NCBI GenBank assembly: GCA_045863055.1
Contig: BTUW01000014.1
Coordinates: 1 to 64,000, forward strand
Length of the DNA: 64,000 bases
Direction of reading: 5' to 3'
Source: UTCHB3 sp008363265
Lineage (GTDB): Bacteria > Bacteroidota > Ignavibacteria > Ignavibacteriales > Ignavibacteriaceae
Below, piece by piece: positions 16,280 to 24,246 of the stretch (the stretch's first letter is position 1; every line of letters begins with the position of its first letter). Position numbers and translations under genes: made by a program. The notes beneath the pieces were generated by a model. That model was not told the DNA's origin and did not search any database. It worked only from the letters and a program-made list of their open reading frames with translations.

Positions 16280-17698
16280 ATGGAAATAGTATTTTTGATT
16301 GTAGGAATAATCATCGGAGCGGTGATAGGGTATTTTGTGGCGGCATCGAAGAAGTCGGGGTCTGAGGGCAGGATCGCGCTGTTGGAGGAATCGGCGAAGA
16401 GGGCGGAAGGCGAAAACTCCCAACTTAAAACCCAACTGGAGAGTGAGAGAAGCGCTTACAACAGGCAGATCCGTGAGTTGGAAGCCGAAAAGGGAAGATT
16501 TTATGAATCTGCGAGAAGGGTGCCTCTGCTTGAGGAGGAATTAAGCGGCCTGCGGGAGACAGTGAAGAACCTTAACGCAGAATACAAAGGCCTCACCGAA
16601 CGTTACAGTTCCGAAAAGGAGAGCATGGAGGTCCGCCTGCAGGAGCTGAAAGACGCGAAGGATGCCCTCACCAAAGAGTTCGAGGTTATTGCCAACCGGA
16701 TATTTGAAACAAAACAAAAGACATTCACCGACCAGACCAGCCAGAACCTTGAGTCGCTTCTCAAACCGTTCAAAGAGAACATCGACCAGTTCAAAACCCG
16801 GGTGGAGAGCATCTACACCGAAGAAACCAGAGACCGCTCTTCACTGAAAACGGAATTGCAGGCACTCCGCGAGCTGAACAAACAGCTCAGCGAAGGAGCC
16901 CAGAACCTCACGGAAGCACTCAAAGGCGACAATAAAACCCTCGGCGACTGGGGTGAGGTGGTGCTCGAGCGCCTTTTTGAAACCTCCGGACTTGAAAAAG
17001 GCCGCGAGTACGAAACACAGTTCAGCACCCGCGACCGCGACGGCTCAACCTACCGGCCCGATGCCATAATTCACCTCCCTGGCGGGAAGCAGATAATTGT
17101 TGATGCTAAGGCCTCGCTCAAGGCATATGAGCAATACCACTCGACCGAAGACAAAGCCCTGAAAGAGGCTTATCTGAGAGAGCATGTGAAATCGGTCAGG
17201 GGGCACATCAAACTATTGAGCGAAAAGGATTATTCCCGACTTGAGGGGATAAACTCCCTCGATTATGTTCTGATGTTCATCCCGATCGAACCCGCCTTCA
17301 ACCTGTTGATGAAAGAGGCAAAGGAGATATACACTGAGGCTTTTGAGAAGAACATAGTAATCGTTACCCAGACCACGCTCTTCGTAACCCTGAAAACGAT
17401 CCAGAACATCTGGAAAACGGAGAAACGGAACGAGAACGCCATCCTGATTGCCAAGAAGGTACAGGATTTCCTTAAGAAGCTGGAAGGTTTTGTGGCGAAC
17501 TTCGAAGATGTGGGAAGAGCACTCGAAAAAGCGCAGAGAGTGTTTAATGATGCCGATGGTCAGCTAAAAAGCGGCAAGGGGAATCTTACTTCACGCGGAC
17601 ACGAGATCGCGAAGCTCGGCGGTTTCGATGTCAAGCGCCTCACGGCGGGCGACTCATCCAATGAGGATGAGCCAGAAGAGACAGAGAAACTGTTTTAA
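16280..17698 (+). CDS. rmuC: RmuC family DNA recombination protein
   Basis: A 472-residue protein with an N-terminal membrane helix (residues 2-24, IVFLIVGIIIGAVIGYFVAA), a long coiled coil (about 30-200) and a C-terminal nuclease-like RmuC domain (GDWGEVVLERLFETSGLEKG, then DAIIHLPGGKQIIVDAKASL, with the PD-(D/E)xK-like core). RmuC limits DNA inversions at short inverted repeats in E. coli and has been linked to phage defence in some bacteria. The order TM, coiled coil, nuclease is standard. It follows the MntA/HepT pair closely, possibly by chance. Confidence 0.93.
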   Translation: MEIVFLIVGIIIGAVIGYFVAASKKSGSEGRIALLEESAKRAEGENSQLKTQLESERSAYNRQIRELEAEKGRFYESARRVPLLEEELSGLRETVKNLNAEYKGLTERYSSEKESMEVRLQELKDAKDALTKEFEVIANRIFETKQKTFTDQTSQNLESLLKPFKENIDQFKTRVESIYTEETRDRSSLKTELQALRELNKQLSEGAQNLTEALKGDNKTLGDWGEVVLERLFETSGLEKGREYETQFSTRDRDGSTYRPDAIIHLPGGKQIIVDAKASLKAYEQYHSTEDKALKEAYLREHVKSVRGHIKLLSEKDYSRLEGINSLDYVLMFIPIEPAFNLLMKEAKEIYTEAFEKNIVIVTQTTLFVTLKTIQNIWKTEKRNENAILIAKKVQDFLKKLEGFVANFEDVGRALEKAQRVFNDADGQLKSGKGNLTSRGHEIAKLGGFDVKRLTAGDSSNEDEPEETEKLF

Positions 17699-17714
17699 AG
17701 TCGCAGGGAGCGGT

Positions 17715-18683
17715 CTAAGCTTTCAGCAGCTCCCTGATGTAGACAAAAATATTCGTCGCATGATAGCGTGAGTTCTCGATGAACCATTTACGGGTTTCGA
17801 GGCCGCAGCAGACCACACCCGCGAGGAAGACCCCGGGGATGTTGGTTTCGAATGTCGTGTTGTCGTAGTGCGGTTCGAGGGTTACCGGATCGATGGTTGC
17901 AACGCCGATCCTTGTGAGAAAATCGTAGTCGGGGCGGTACCCCGTCATGGCGAGCACGAAATCATTTTTAACGGTCAGTTGACCTTCCGGTGTCGTGATG
18001 ATCACGCTCCCGGGGGTTATCCCGGTAACGGTTGAGTTGAAGTAAGCCGATATGCTGCCGTCTTTTATCCGGTTCTCGATGTCGGGACGCACCCAGTACT
18101 TCACACCTTTATCGATCTCCTCATTCTTTACCACCATTGTCACCCGTGCACCTTTTCGGAAGGTTTCTAGCGCCACATCCACCGCGGAGTTGCCGCCGCC
18201 GATCACCAGCACGTCCATGTTCGCGTAGAGGTGTGGGTCGTCGTAATAGTGCTTCACCTTGGGGAGGTCCTCGCCGGGGATGTTCATCAGGTTGGGGAAG
18301 TCGAAAAACCCCGTCGAAACGATCACGATCTTCGAATTGTAGCCTGCCTTGTCGGAAGTAACGGTAAAATCACCCAAAGTACCTGTTACTGCAGTTACCC
18401 TCTCATAGAGATTTATATCAAGTTCCCATGAAGTCGCGACTCTCCGGTAGTACTCCAGTGCCTCCGCGCGGGTGGGTTTATTGCCGTGGGAGATGAACGG
18501 CACTTCGCCTATTTCGAGTCGCTCAGAGGTTGAAAAAAAGGTCATGTTAACGGGATAATTGTAGATCGAGTTGACGAGGCACCCTTTTTCGATGATCTTG
18601 TGTGTAAGGCCGCACTTCTTTGCTTCGATGGCGCAGGCCAGACCGATGGGTCCGGCACCGATTATGAGAACATCAAATTTCAT
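17715..18683 (-). CDS. ypdA: YpdA-family bacillithiol disulfide reductase
   Basis: NADPH-dependent flavoprotein of 322 residues that reduces bacillithiol disulfide in organisms with this thiol. The FAD GxGxxG motif is at the start (VLIIGAGPIGLACAIEAKKC) and the NADPH motif in the middle (VLVIGGGNSAVDVALETF). There is no CxxC pair of the thioredoxin reductase type; a cysteine at position 29 (NIKKCG-type context, AKKCGL) fits YpdA. GVFLAGVVCCGLETRKWFIE is the conserved C-terminal FAD contact. It is divergent from the DUF2203/carotenoid operon, with 73 bases between them. Confidence 0.88.
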   Translation of the reverse strand: MKFDVLIIGAGPIGLACAIEAKKCGLTHKIIEKGCLVNSIYNYPVNMTFFSTSERLEIGEVPFISHGNKPTRAEALEYYRRVATSWELDINLYERVTAVTGTLGDFTVTSDKAGYNSKIVIVSTGFFDFPNLMNIPGEDLPKVKHYYDDPHLYANMDVLVIGGGNSAVDVALETFRKGARVTMVVKNEEIDKGVKYWVRPDIENRIKDGSISAYFNSTVTGITPGSVIITTPEGQLTVKNDFVLAMTGYRPDYDFLTRIGVATIDPVTLEPHYDNTTFETNIPGVFLAGVVCCGLETRKWFIENSRYHATNIFVYIRELLKA

Positions 18684-18756
18684 GAATTGAATAGTTTTCC
18701 GTTTTCCGTTGTTTGCAAAAGTATAGATATCGTATTCTGAAAATTAGGCAAAGTGA

Positions 18757-19137
18757 ATGGAAACAGAAATCAAATATTTTACCCCTGCCGAAGCGAACAG
18801 AACGCTCCCGCTCGTAAAGAAGATCGTCGCCGACATTCTGGTGGAAGGGCGCGAACTGCGCGAACTGTTGCAGATGGAGGACCGGAATGCAGTGGTGGAG
18901 GAGCAGATCGACGCGCGTAAAGAGAGCATCCTCGGCTACATTGAGGAGCTTTCTGAGATCGGCTGTTACTACAAGGACTGGAACTTCGAACTCGGTTTGG
19001 TCGATTTCCCGGCGATGCTTAACGGTGAGGAAGTGCTGCTTTGCTGGAGGAGTGATGAGCCCTCGATCACCTGGTACCACGGCTTGAACGACGGTTTCAG
19101 GGGCCGCAGAAGGATCCCGGAGAGCCTGCTTGCATGA
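18757..19137 (+). CDS. DUF2203 family protein, first gene of carotenoid operon
   Basis: A 126-residue soluble protein. The N-terminal half is a long helix pair (FTPAEANRTLPLVKKIVADI), and the C-terminal half carries the DUF2203 signature GLVDFPAMLNGEEVLLCWRSDE with WYHGLNDGFRGRR. The family is widespread and uncharacterised. It overlaps the next gene by 4 bases (ATGA), so it is translationally coupled to a carotenoid-type oxidoreductase, and it appears to be the first gene of the long crt operon. Any role in pigment synthesis is only suggested by the context. Confidence 0.9.
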   Translation: METEIKYFTPAEANRTLPLVKKIVADILVEGRELRELLQMEDRNAVVEEQIDARKESILGYIEELSEIGCYYKDWNFELGLVDFPAMLNGEEVLLCWRSDEPSITWYHGLNDGFRGRRRIPESLLA

Positions 19138-20618
19138 CCAATGGGGTTATATACGATAATATAGTTGTCGGCGCGGGGTATGGCGGGCTGGTAGCCGCTG
19201 CTCTGTTGGCGAAGGGTGGTCAGAAAGTTCTCCTTCTCGAAGGGCATACGGTTCCCGGGGGATGCGCTTCATTTTACTCGAGGCGCGGAGTGATATTCGA
19301 TGCAGGTGCCACTACCCTCAGCGGTATGGCGACGGGACAGCCGATGCAGAGGCTTTTCAGCGAACTCGGGATCGAGCCTGAAGTGAAGAAGCTCGACCCC
19401 GGAATGATAATAATATTTGGTGAAAGGAAACTCACCCGTCACGCTGATCTGGAGAAATGGATCGCAGAAACTGAGGGTTTCTTCAAACTGCCCGGACTTA
19501 GAGAATTCTGGGAGCTTGTTCACAAGATCGACAGGGTGGGGTATGAGCTTATCGGCAAGAACGACAAACTGCCTCCAACCTCTTTGGGTGATCTCATCTC
19601 ACTTGCCAAGCCCTCGAACCTGAAGGGTCTGCCGCTTATTCCTTACCTTTTCAGATCCGTTGAGGCGGTTTTGAAGAAACACGGACTGGCAGACGATCCC
19701 CTTTTCAGATCGTTCATTGATGAGCAACTCCTCATCACAACCCAGAACACTGCCGATGATGCCCCTTTCCTGACCGCGGCACTTGGACTCGCATATCCCG
19801 CCGAAACCTATTACCCTTACGGTGGACTCTTCTTCCCGGCAAAAGAGATCGAACGAAAATTCAAAGCCTTCGGCGGTAAAGCGGAATACAAAAAGAGGGT
19901 TACCGGCATATCAACCATTCACGATGGCTACACGGTTAAAACAACTGACGGCTCAGAGTACAAAACCCGTGGGGTGGTAACCAACATCCCCCTCTGGAAC
20001 ATTCCGGAGATCGTGGATGGAAAGATGAAAGCGCACTTCAATTCAATTCTACCGAAGACTGAGAACGCCTGGGGAGCCTTCATGGTGAACTTCGCTGTTG
20101 ATCATCCGTTCGATGAAGATATTGAGACAGCCTATTGGCAGATACATGTGCCCGAGGGGGTGCCGCACTGCGAATCAAAGTCGTTTTTCGTCACTTTCTC
20201 CCTTGCAGATGACTCACGGAAAGCCCCTGCCGGGATGAAAAGCGTCACCATTTCACTCCATACAAAGCCTGAAAACTGGCAGGGGATCACCCGTGAAGAG
20301 TATGGCCGGCGGAAGGCGGAGACCGGAAACTTTATAATTAATAAGTTCAATGTCGCTTTTCCTTCGTTGCGGGAACAAAAAAAGAGTTATATTGATTTCG
20401 GAACACCTCAAACTTTCGAACGCTATACCTCCCGTTACCAAGGACTGGTCGGCGGCGTGCCCCACTCTGTCAGCAACAACCTGTTGAAAATGAGCTCCGG
20501 CGTTACCCCTTTCAGAAACTTCTACAATACAGGCGATACCGTTTTCCCCGGTCAGGGAACTGTTGCCGTGACCATAGGTGCTATGAATATAGCTAAACGG
20601 ATCTTAGACAAAGGTTGA
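19134..20618 (+). CDS. CrtISO/CrtI-family FAD oxidoreductase
   Basis: A 494-residue flavoprotein of the phytoene desaturase/carotenoid isomerase superfamily. The dinucleotide-binding motif NIVVGAGYGGLVAAALLAKG is at residues 9-28, followed by GGCASFYSRRGVIFDAGATTL. The C-terminus has the FAD contact NTGDTVFPGQGTVAVTIGAMN. It is more like CrtISO/CrtO-type enzymes than like the two other CrtI homologues in this cluster. Likely roles are cis-trans isomerisation of a poly-cis lycopene or a saturation/oxidation step; the substrate cannot be deduced. It overlaps DUF2203 by 4 bases and is followed by an 82-base gap holding an inverted repeat. Confidence 0.82.
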   Translation: MTNGVIYDNIVVGAGYGGLVAAALLAKGGQKVLLLEGHTVPGGCASFYSRRGVIFDAGATTLSGMATGQPMQRLFSELGIEPEVKKLDPGMIIIFGERKLTRHADLEKWIAETEGFFKLPGLREFWELVHKIDRVGYELIGKNDKLPPTSLGDLISLAKPSNLKGLPLIPYLFRSVEAVLKKHGLADDPLFRSFIDEQLLITTQNTADDAPFLTAALGLAYPAETYYPYGGLFFPAKEIERKFKAFGGKAEYKKRVTGISTIHDGYTVKTTDGSEYKTRGVVTNIPLWNIPEIVDGKMKAHFNSILPKTENAWGAFMVNFAVDHPFDEDIETAYWQIHVPEGVPHCESKSFFVTFSLADDSRKAPAGMKSVTISLHTKPENWQGITREEYGRRKAETGNFIINKFNVAFPSLREQKKSYIDFGTPQTFERYTSRYQGLVGGVPHSVSNNLLKMSSGVTPFRNFYNTGDTVFPGQGTVAVTIGAMNIAKRILDKG

Positions 20619-20647
20619 ACAATTCAATTTTATTTGAATTTTTGAAC
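20615..20647. promoter_or_regulatory. Inverted repeat framed by TTGAAC direct repeats
   Basis: AATTCAA (20621-20627), 6 bases, TTGAATT (20634-20640) form a perfect 7-base inverted repeat. TTGAAC occurs on each side (20615-20620 and 20642-20647). It lies in the only sizeable gap inside the crt cluster, 54 bases before the crtI ATG. It could be an operator for a second crt promoter. A terminator is unlikely, because no GC stem is present. Confidence 0.4.
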
Positions 20648-20700
20648 TAAATTTTTCCCTTGTGGGTTACAAAAGTATCTCCCCAACTAACAAACAAGAA

Positions 20701-22185
20701 ATGAACAAAAAGAACGTAGTAATAATAGGTTCCGGCCTTGGCGGACTCTCTGCAGCCCTGAGGTTATCTTCAAAAGGTCACAAAGTTACCATACTTGAGA
20801 AACACCATCAGGCAGGCGGACGCCTCAACCAGTTAAAGATGGATGGTTTCACTTTTGATGTGGGGCCCTCATTCATGAGCATGACCTACGAGCTGGACGA
20901 GCTGTTCGAATCTTGCGGGATAAAGAATCCCGTAAAGATGGATGAGCTCGATCCCATATACACTGTTTATTTCGAAGGGAATCCCAAACCCTACCGGATC
21001 TTCAAAGACCTCAAGAAACTCGAGAAGGAGTTCGAGGGAGTTGAACCGAACCTCGCCGCCAAAGCGGAGAAGTATATAAACAAGGGCGGGGAGTTTTTCC
21101 ATGACACTGAAAAACCAGTAATTAAATCAAACTTCGACAGCGTCCTCGGCTACATCCTCGGGCTTACCAGGGTGCCGATGAAGCATCTCCCGTATCTGTT
21201 CAAAACAATGTGGACTGAAGTGGAGAAAAATTTTGAATCAGAGCAGGTTCGTGTGATCTTTTCACTCGTGGCATTCTTCCTTGGTTCAACACCGTTCCAG
21301 ACACCGTCGGTTTACTCACTTCTGAGCTACACCGAAATGAAGCACAATGGCTACTGGAAGGTTCACGGCGGTATGTACAAACTGGTTGAAGAGCTCCTGA
21401 AACTTCTTTCTGAAAGAGGGGTCGAGATCGTTTACAACACTGAAGTTACCGCGATCGAAGAGAGCAACGGCGCTGTAAAGAGCGTTATCGACCAGAACGG
21501 CAAGAAGTGGAACGCTGATATCTTCATCTCCAATTCAGACGCCGCATCGTTCAGAGGAAAGATCCTCGGTCGCGAAAAGTTCTCTGAGCAGAAACTTGAC
21601 AAGATGCATTGGACACTTGCTCCCTTCACGATCTATCTTGGCGTGAAAGGAAAGATCGAGAACCTCGAGCATCACAACTACTTCCTCGGCAGCAACTTCA
21701 GAGGATATGCCGATATGATCTTCACTTCTTCGATATCGCCGCAGAAACCGTATTATTATGTGAATGCCTCCTCAAAATCGTACGCTGAATGTGCCCCCGA
21801 AGGATGCGAGAACCTCTTCATCCTCTGTCCCGTGCCTGACCTCAGGTTCAAGAACAACTGGGACGACCGTGAAGAACTGGCGCAGAACATCATAGATGAC
21901 CTCTCTGCCAGGGTGGGATATGACATCTCCGGGAACATAATGGTTAAAAAAATAATGGATCCCATCGACTGGGAGAAGGCCTTCAACCTTTACAAAGGTT
22001 CAGGGCTGGGGCTCGCCCACGACATGGATCAGGTCGGCGGCTTCAGGCCCAAAAACAAAGATGAGAAGTTCGGAAACCTCTACTACGTCGGTGCCTCAAC
22101 AACGCCCGGTACCGGCCTCCCGATGGTTGTGATCAGTTCAAAATTAGTTATGGAAAGACTCGAGAAAGACCATGGAATTTTATAG
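20701..22185 (+). CDS. crtI: Phytoene desaturase CrtI
   Basis: Flavoenzyme of 494 residues that converts 15-cis-phytoene to lycopene by successive desaturations at the membrane. The FAD motif is NVVIIGSGLGGLSAALRLSS at residues 5-24, then GGRLNQLKMDGFTFDVGPSF. The C-terminal NLYYVGASTTPGTGLPMVVI is the bacterial CrtI signature. ATG 20701 is preferred over a GTG at 20662, because the nucleotide-binding strand starts right after it. crtB overlaps its 3' end by 14 bases, the classical crtI-crtB pair. Confidence 0.94.
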   Translation: MNKKNVVIIGSGLGGLSAALRLSSKGHKVTILEKHHQAGGRLNQLKMDGFTFDVGPSFMSMTYELDELFESCGIKNPVKMDELDPIYTVYFEGNPKPYRIFKDLKKLEKEFEGVEPNLAAKAEKYINKGGEFFHDTEKPVIKSNFDSVLGYILGLTRVPMKHLPYLFKTMWTEVEKNFESEQVRVIFSLVAFFLGSTPFQTPSVYSLLSYTEMKHNGYWKVHGGMYKLVEELLKLLSERGVEIVYNTEVTAIEESNGAVKSVIDQNGKKWNADIFISNSDAASFRGKILGREKFSEQKLDKMHWTLAPFTIYLGVKGKIENLEHHNYFLGSNFRGYADMIFTSSISPQKPYYYVNASSKSYAECAPEGCENLFILCPVPDLRFKNNWDDREELAQNIIDDLSARVGYDISGNIMVKKIMDPIDWEKAFNLYKGSGLGLAHDMDQVGGFRPKNKDEKFGNLYYVGASTTPGTGLPMVVISSKLVMERLEKDHGIL

Positions 22186-23011
22186 CAACATCTGCACAAG
22201 GACCTCAACCCTCTTTACCCGGGAATACTCCACTTCATTCAGTCTTGGGATACTCGCTTTTGAGAAAAAATACCGCGACCCGATCTATTCGATCTACGGA
22301 TTCGTGCGCCTCGCCGACGAAATAGTTGACACCTTTCACGGACACGACAAGGAAACCCTCATGAGGGAGTTCCGCGAAGAGACCGTTAAAGCCATCGAAC
22401 GGGGCATCTCTACCAATCCTATACTCCACGCCTTTCAGGAAGTGGTGAACTCTTACAACATCGACTGGGAGTTCATTGACGCCTTCCTTAAAAGCATGGA
22501 GATGGACCTCTACAACAACTTTTACGATGAGTGGGAGTACGACAACTATATCTACGGCTCTGCTGAAGTGGTGGGTCTTATGTGTCTCAGGGTTTTTTGC
22601 CACGGCAACAATGAGCTTTTCGATCAGTTGAGGGAGCCAGCAAGGGCGCTCGGTTCAGCTTTCCAGAAGGTTAACTTCCTCCGCGACATCAAATCCGATA
22701 TCGACGAAAGAGGCCGGATATACCTTCCAAATGTCAACACCGAGAACGGCATTGACGACACTCACAAGAAGATGCTTGAGGACTCAATTCAGCAGGAGTT
22801 TGATTCCGCCCTTGAGGGGATCAAAAAACTGCCGCACGGTGTTAGACTCGGAGTTTATTCAGCATATTTATACTATATTAAACTTTTCGATAAAATAAGG
22901 GCGAGCGAAGTCCGCCACCTTATGAAGAAAAGAACCAGGGTGCCCAATCCCGTAAAGTTTATGTTATTAACCAAATCAATAATAGAAGTCAAGGTTCTTA
23001 GAACTTGTTAA
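22172..23011 (+). CDS. crtB: Phytoene synthase CrtB
   Basis: Head-to-head prenyltransferase that joins two geranylgeranyl diphosphates into phytoene, the committed carotenoid step. The 279 residues carry both aspartate-rich motifs: D49-EIV-D53 in VRLADEIVDTF, and D172-IKS-D176 in FLRDIKSDIDERGRIYLP. The length is normal. It overlaps crtI by 14 bases and the next gene by 7. A squalene synthase is less likely given the surrounding crt genes and the lack of a reductase-specific C-terminal extension. Confidence 0.95.
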   Translation: MEFYSNICTRTSTLFTREYSTSFSLGILAFEKKYRDPIYSIYGFVRLADEIVDTFHGHDKETLMREFREETVKAIERGISTNPILHAFQEVVNSYNIDWEFIDAFLKSMEMDLYNNFYDEWEYDNYIYGSAEVVGLMCLRVFCHGNNELFDQLREPARALGSAFQKVNFLRDIKSDIDERGRIYLPNVNTENGIDDTHKKMLEDSIQQEFDSALEGIKKLPHGVRLGVYSAYLYYIKLFDKIRASEVRHLMKKRTRVPNPVKFMLLTKSIIEVKVLRTC

Positions 23012-23568
23012 AAAGCGCGATCTTATTTCTTGTATTTTTTATTATCCCGGCAGTAGCCGGAGAGACAACCACAACGGCTGACATCGATGCCACAACAAAG
23101 GCATATATCAGAAAAACCTTCTATGCCGGTGTTGAGAGCGAGGCAAAGGCTGAAGAACTTTTCAACTATATCGAGAAGAACTTCGGAAAGAAGTTGAGCA
23201 AAATGTCCCCGTTCGTGGCCGCATACTATGGCGGCAGCGAGACACTTCTCGCCAAGCATGCCGGTAACCCTTTCACCAAACTTGATCTTTTGAACGCGGG
23301 TCTCGACAAGATAGCCTACGCGATGAAAAAGAGTCCCAATTCCCTCGAGATACGGTTTATGCGTTTCTCGATACTCCACTATCTTCCGTTTTTCCTCGGG
23401 CGTGAAAAGGAGCGGGATGATGACCTCGCGGTGATCTATGAACTTCTGTTGAAAAAAGATTACTCCGAGCTCGATAAAAAGACCCAGGATGGGATGATCA
23501 AGTTTGTCCTCGAATCGGACAGACTCGAAAAGAGCAAGAGGCCAAAGCTCAGTTCACTCCTTAAGTAG
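23005..23568 (+). CDS. Unknown secreted protein within the crt operon
   Basis: A 187-residue protein starting at a TTG that overlaps the crtB stop by 7 bases; no ATG follows within the signal sequence. LKSAILFLVFFIIPAVAG is a signal peptide, cleaved near residue 19, so the mature protein should be periplasmic. The rest is helical, with AEELFNYIEKNFGKKLSKMS and a repeated-helix appearance. I recognise no family. Its place between crtB and the cyclase, with coupled translation, argues for a role linked to pigment synthesis or placement. Confidence 0.8.
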   Translation: MLKSAILFLVFFIIPAVAGETTTTADIDATTKAYIRKTFYAGVESEAKAEELFNYIEKNFGKKLSKMSPFVAAYYGGSETLLAKHAGNPFTKLDLLNAGLDKIAYAMKKSPNSLEIRFMRFSILHYLPFFLGREKERDDDLAVIYELLLKKDYSELDKKTQDGMIKFVLESDRLEKSKRPKLSSLLK

Positions 23569-23577
23569 GATCTGGCC

Positions 23578-24246
23578 ATGAGCCGTTACCTTTTGATCAA
23601 CATCCTCACGGTTTTATTCCCGGTTATTCTTTCTTTCGAAAGCAAGATCGTATTCTACCGGAAATTCAAGTACTACCTCTTTTCCATACTAACAGTAAGT
23701 CCGGTGTATCTCGTCTGGGATGCAATTGCGACTGAAAGAGGCGACTGGGGGTTCAATCCCCTCTATCTTACAGGTATTTACGGAATGGGGCTTCCCCTCG
23801 AAGAGATACTCTTCTTTGTCACCGTTCCCTTTTCCTGTATTTTCATATACGAGACGATCAAGCTTTACATACCCGAGAAGCAGCTCGCTTTCAACAAGAA
23901 TCACTACTATATTGCAGGTTCTGCACTGATCCTTGCTGCAGGATACTGGAGCGACCAGTATTACACCTCCACCGTGATGATCTTCTCAGCGGCCTTCCTT
24001 TTTGTGGCCGCCACCTTCAAACCGGCGATACTCCGTTCCCGGATCTACTGGCTCTCGATCGCCGTAACCTATGTGCCGTTTCTGATCGTGAATTTCTTTC
24101 TTACCGAGCCGCCGATCGTCTGGTATTCACCCGAAGCGATATGGGGGCCGCGATTCACGACGATCCCGCTTGAGGATTTCTTCTACTCATTTTCCATGAT
24201 ATCATGGTGGTTCTTCTTCTACCTCCTTTATAAAAAGGATATCTGA
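23578..24246 (+). CDS. crtYcd: Lycopene beta-cyclase, CrtYcd membrane type
   Basis: Membrane enzyme of 222 residues that forms beta-ionone rings on lycopene. It is the fused form of the heterodimeric CrtYc/CrtYd cyclases: two halves with about seven membrane segments, each with the conserved acidic motif (PLEE 73-76 in GLPLEEILFF, and PLED 197-200 in TIPLEDFFYSF). Such fusions occur in Bacteroidota and archaea. Together with a CruF hydratase in the same operon, one-end cyclisation to gamma-carotene is plausible. The stop overlaps the next start (TGATG). Confidence 0.92.
   Translation: MSRYLLINILTVLFPVILSFESKIVFYRKFKYYLFSILTVSPVYLVWDAIATERGDWGFNPLYLTGIYGMGLPLEEILFFVTVPFSCIFIYETIKLYIPEKQLAFNKNHYYIAGSALILAAGYWSDQYYTSTVMIFSAAFLFVAATFKPAILRSRIYWLSIAVTYVPFLIVNFFLTEPPIVWYSPEAIWGPRFTTIPLEDFFYSFSMISWWFFFYLLYKKDI

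Noticed and set aside
17704..17736. Bidirectional terminator between rmuC and ypdA
   Set aside because: CAGGGAGC / GCTCCCTG is a perfect 8-base inverted repeat, but the loop is 17 bases, it covers the ypdA stop and no T-tract follows.
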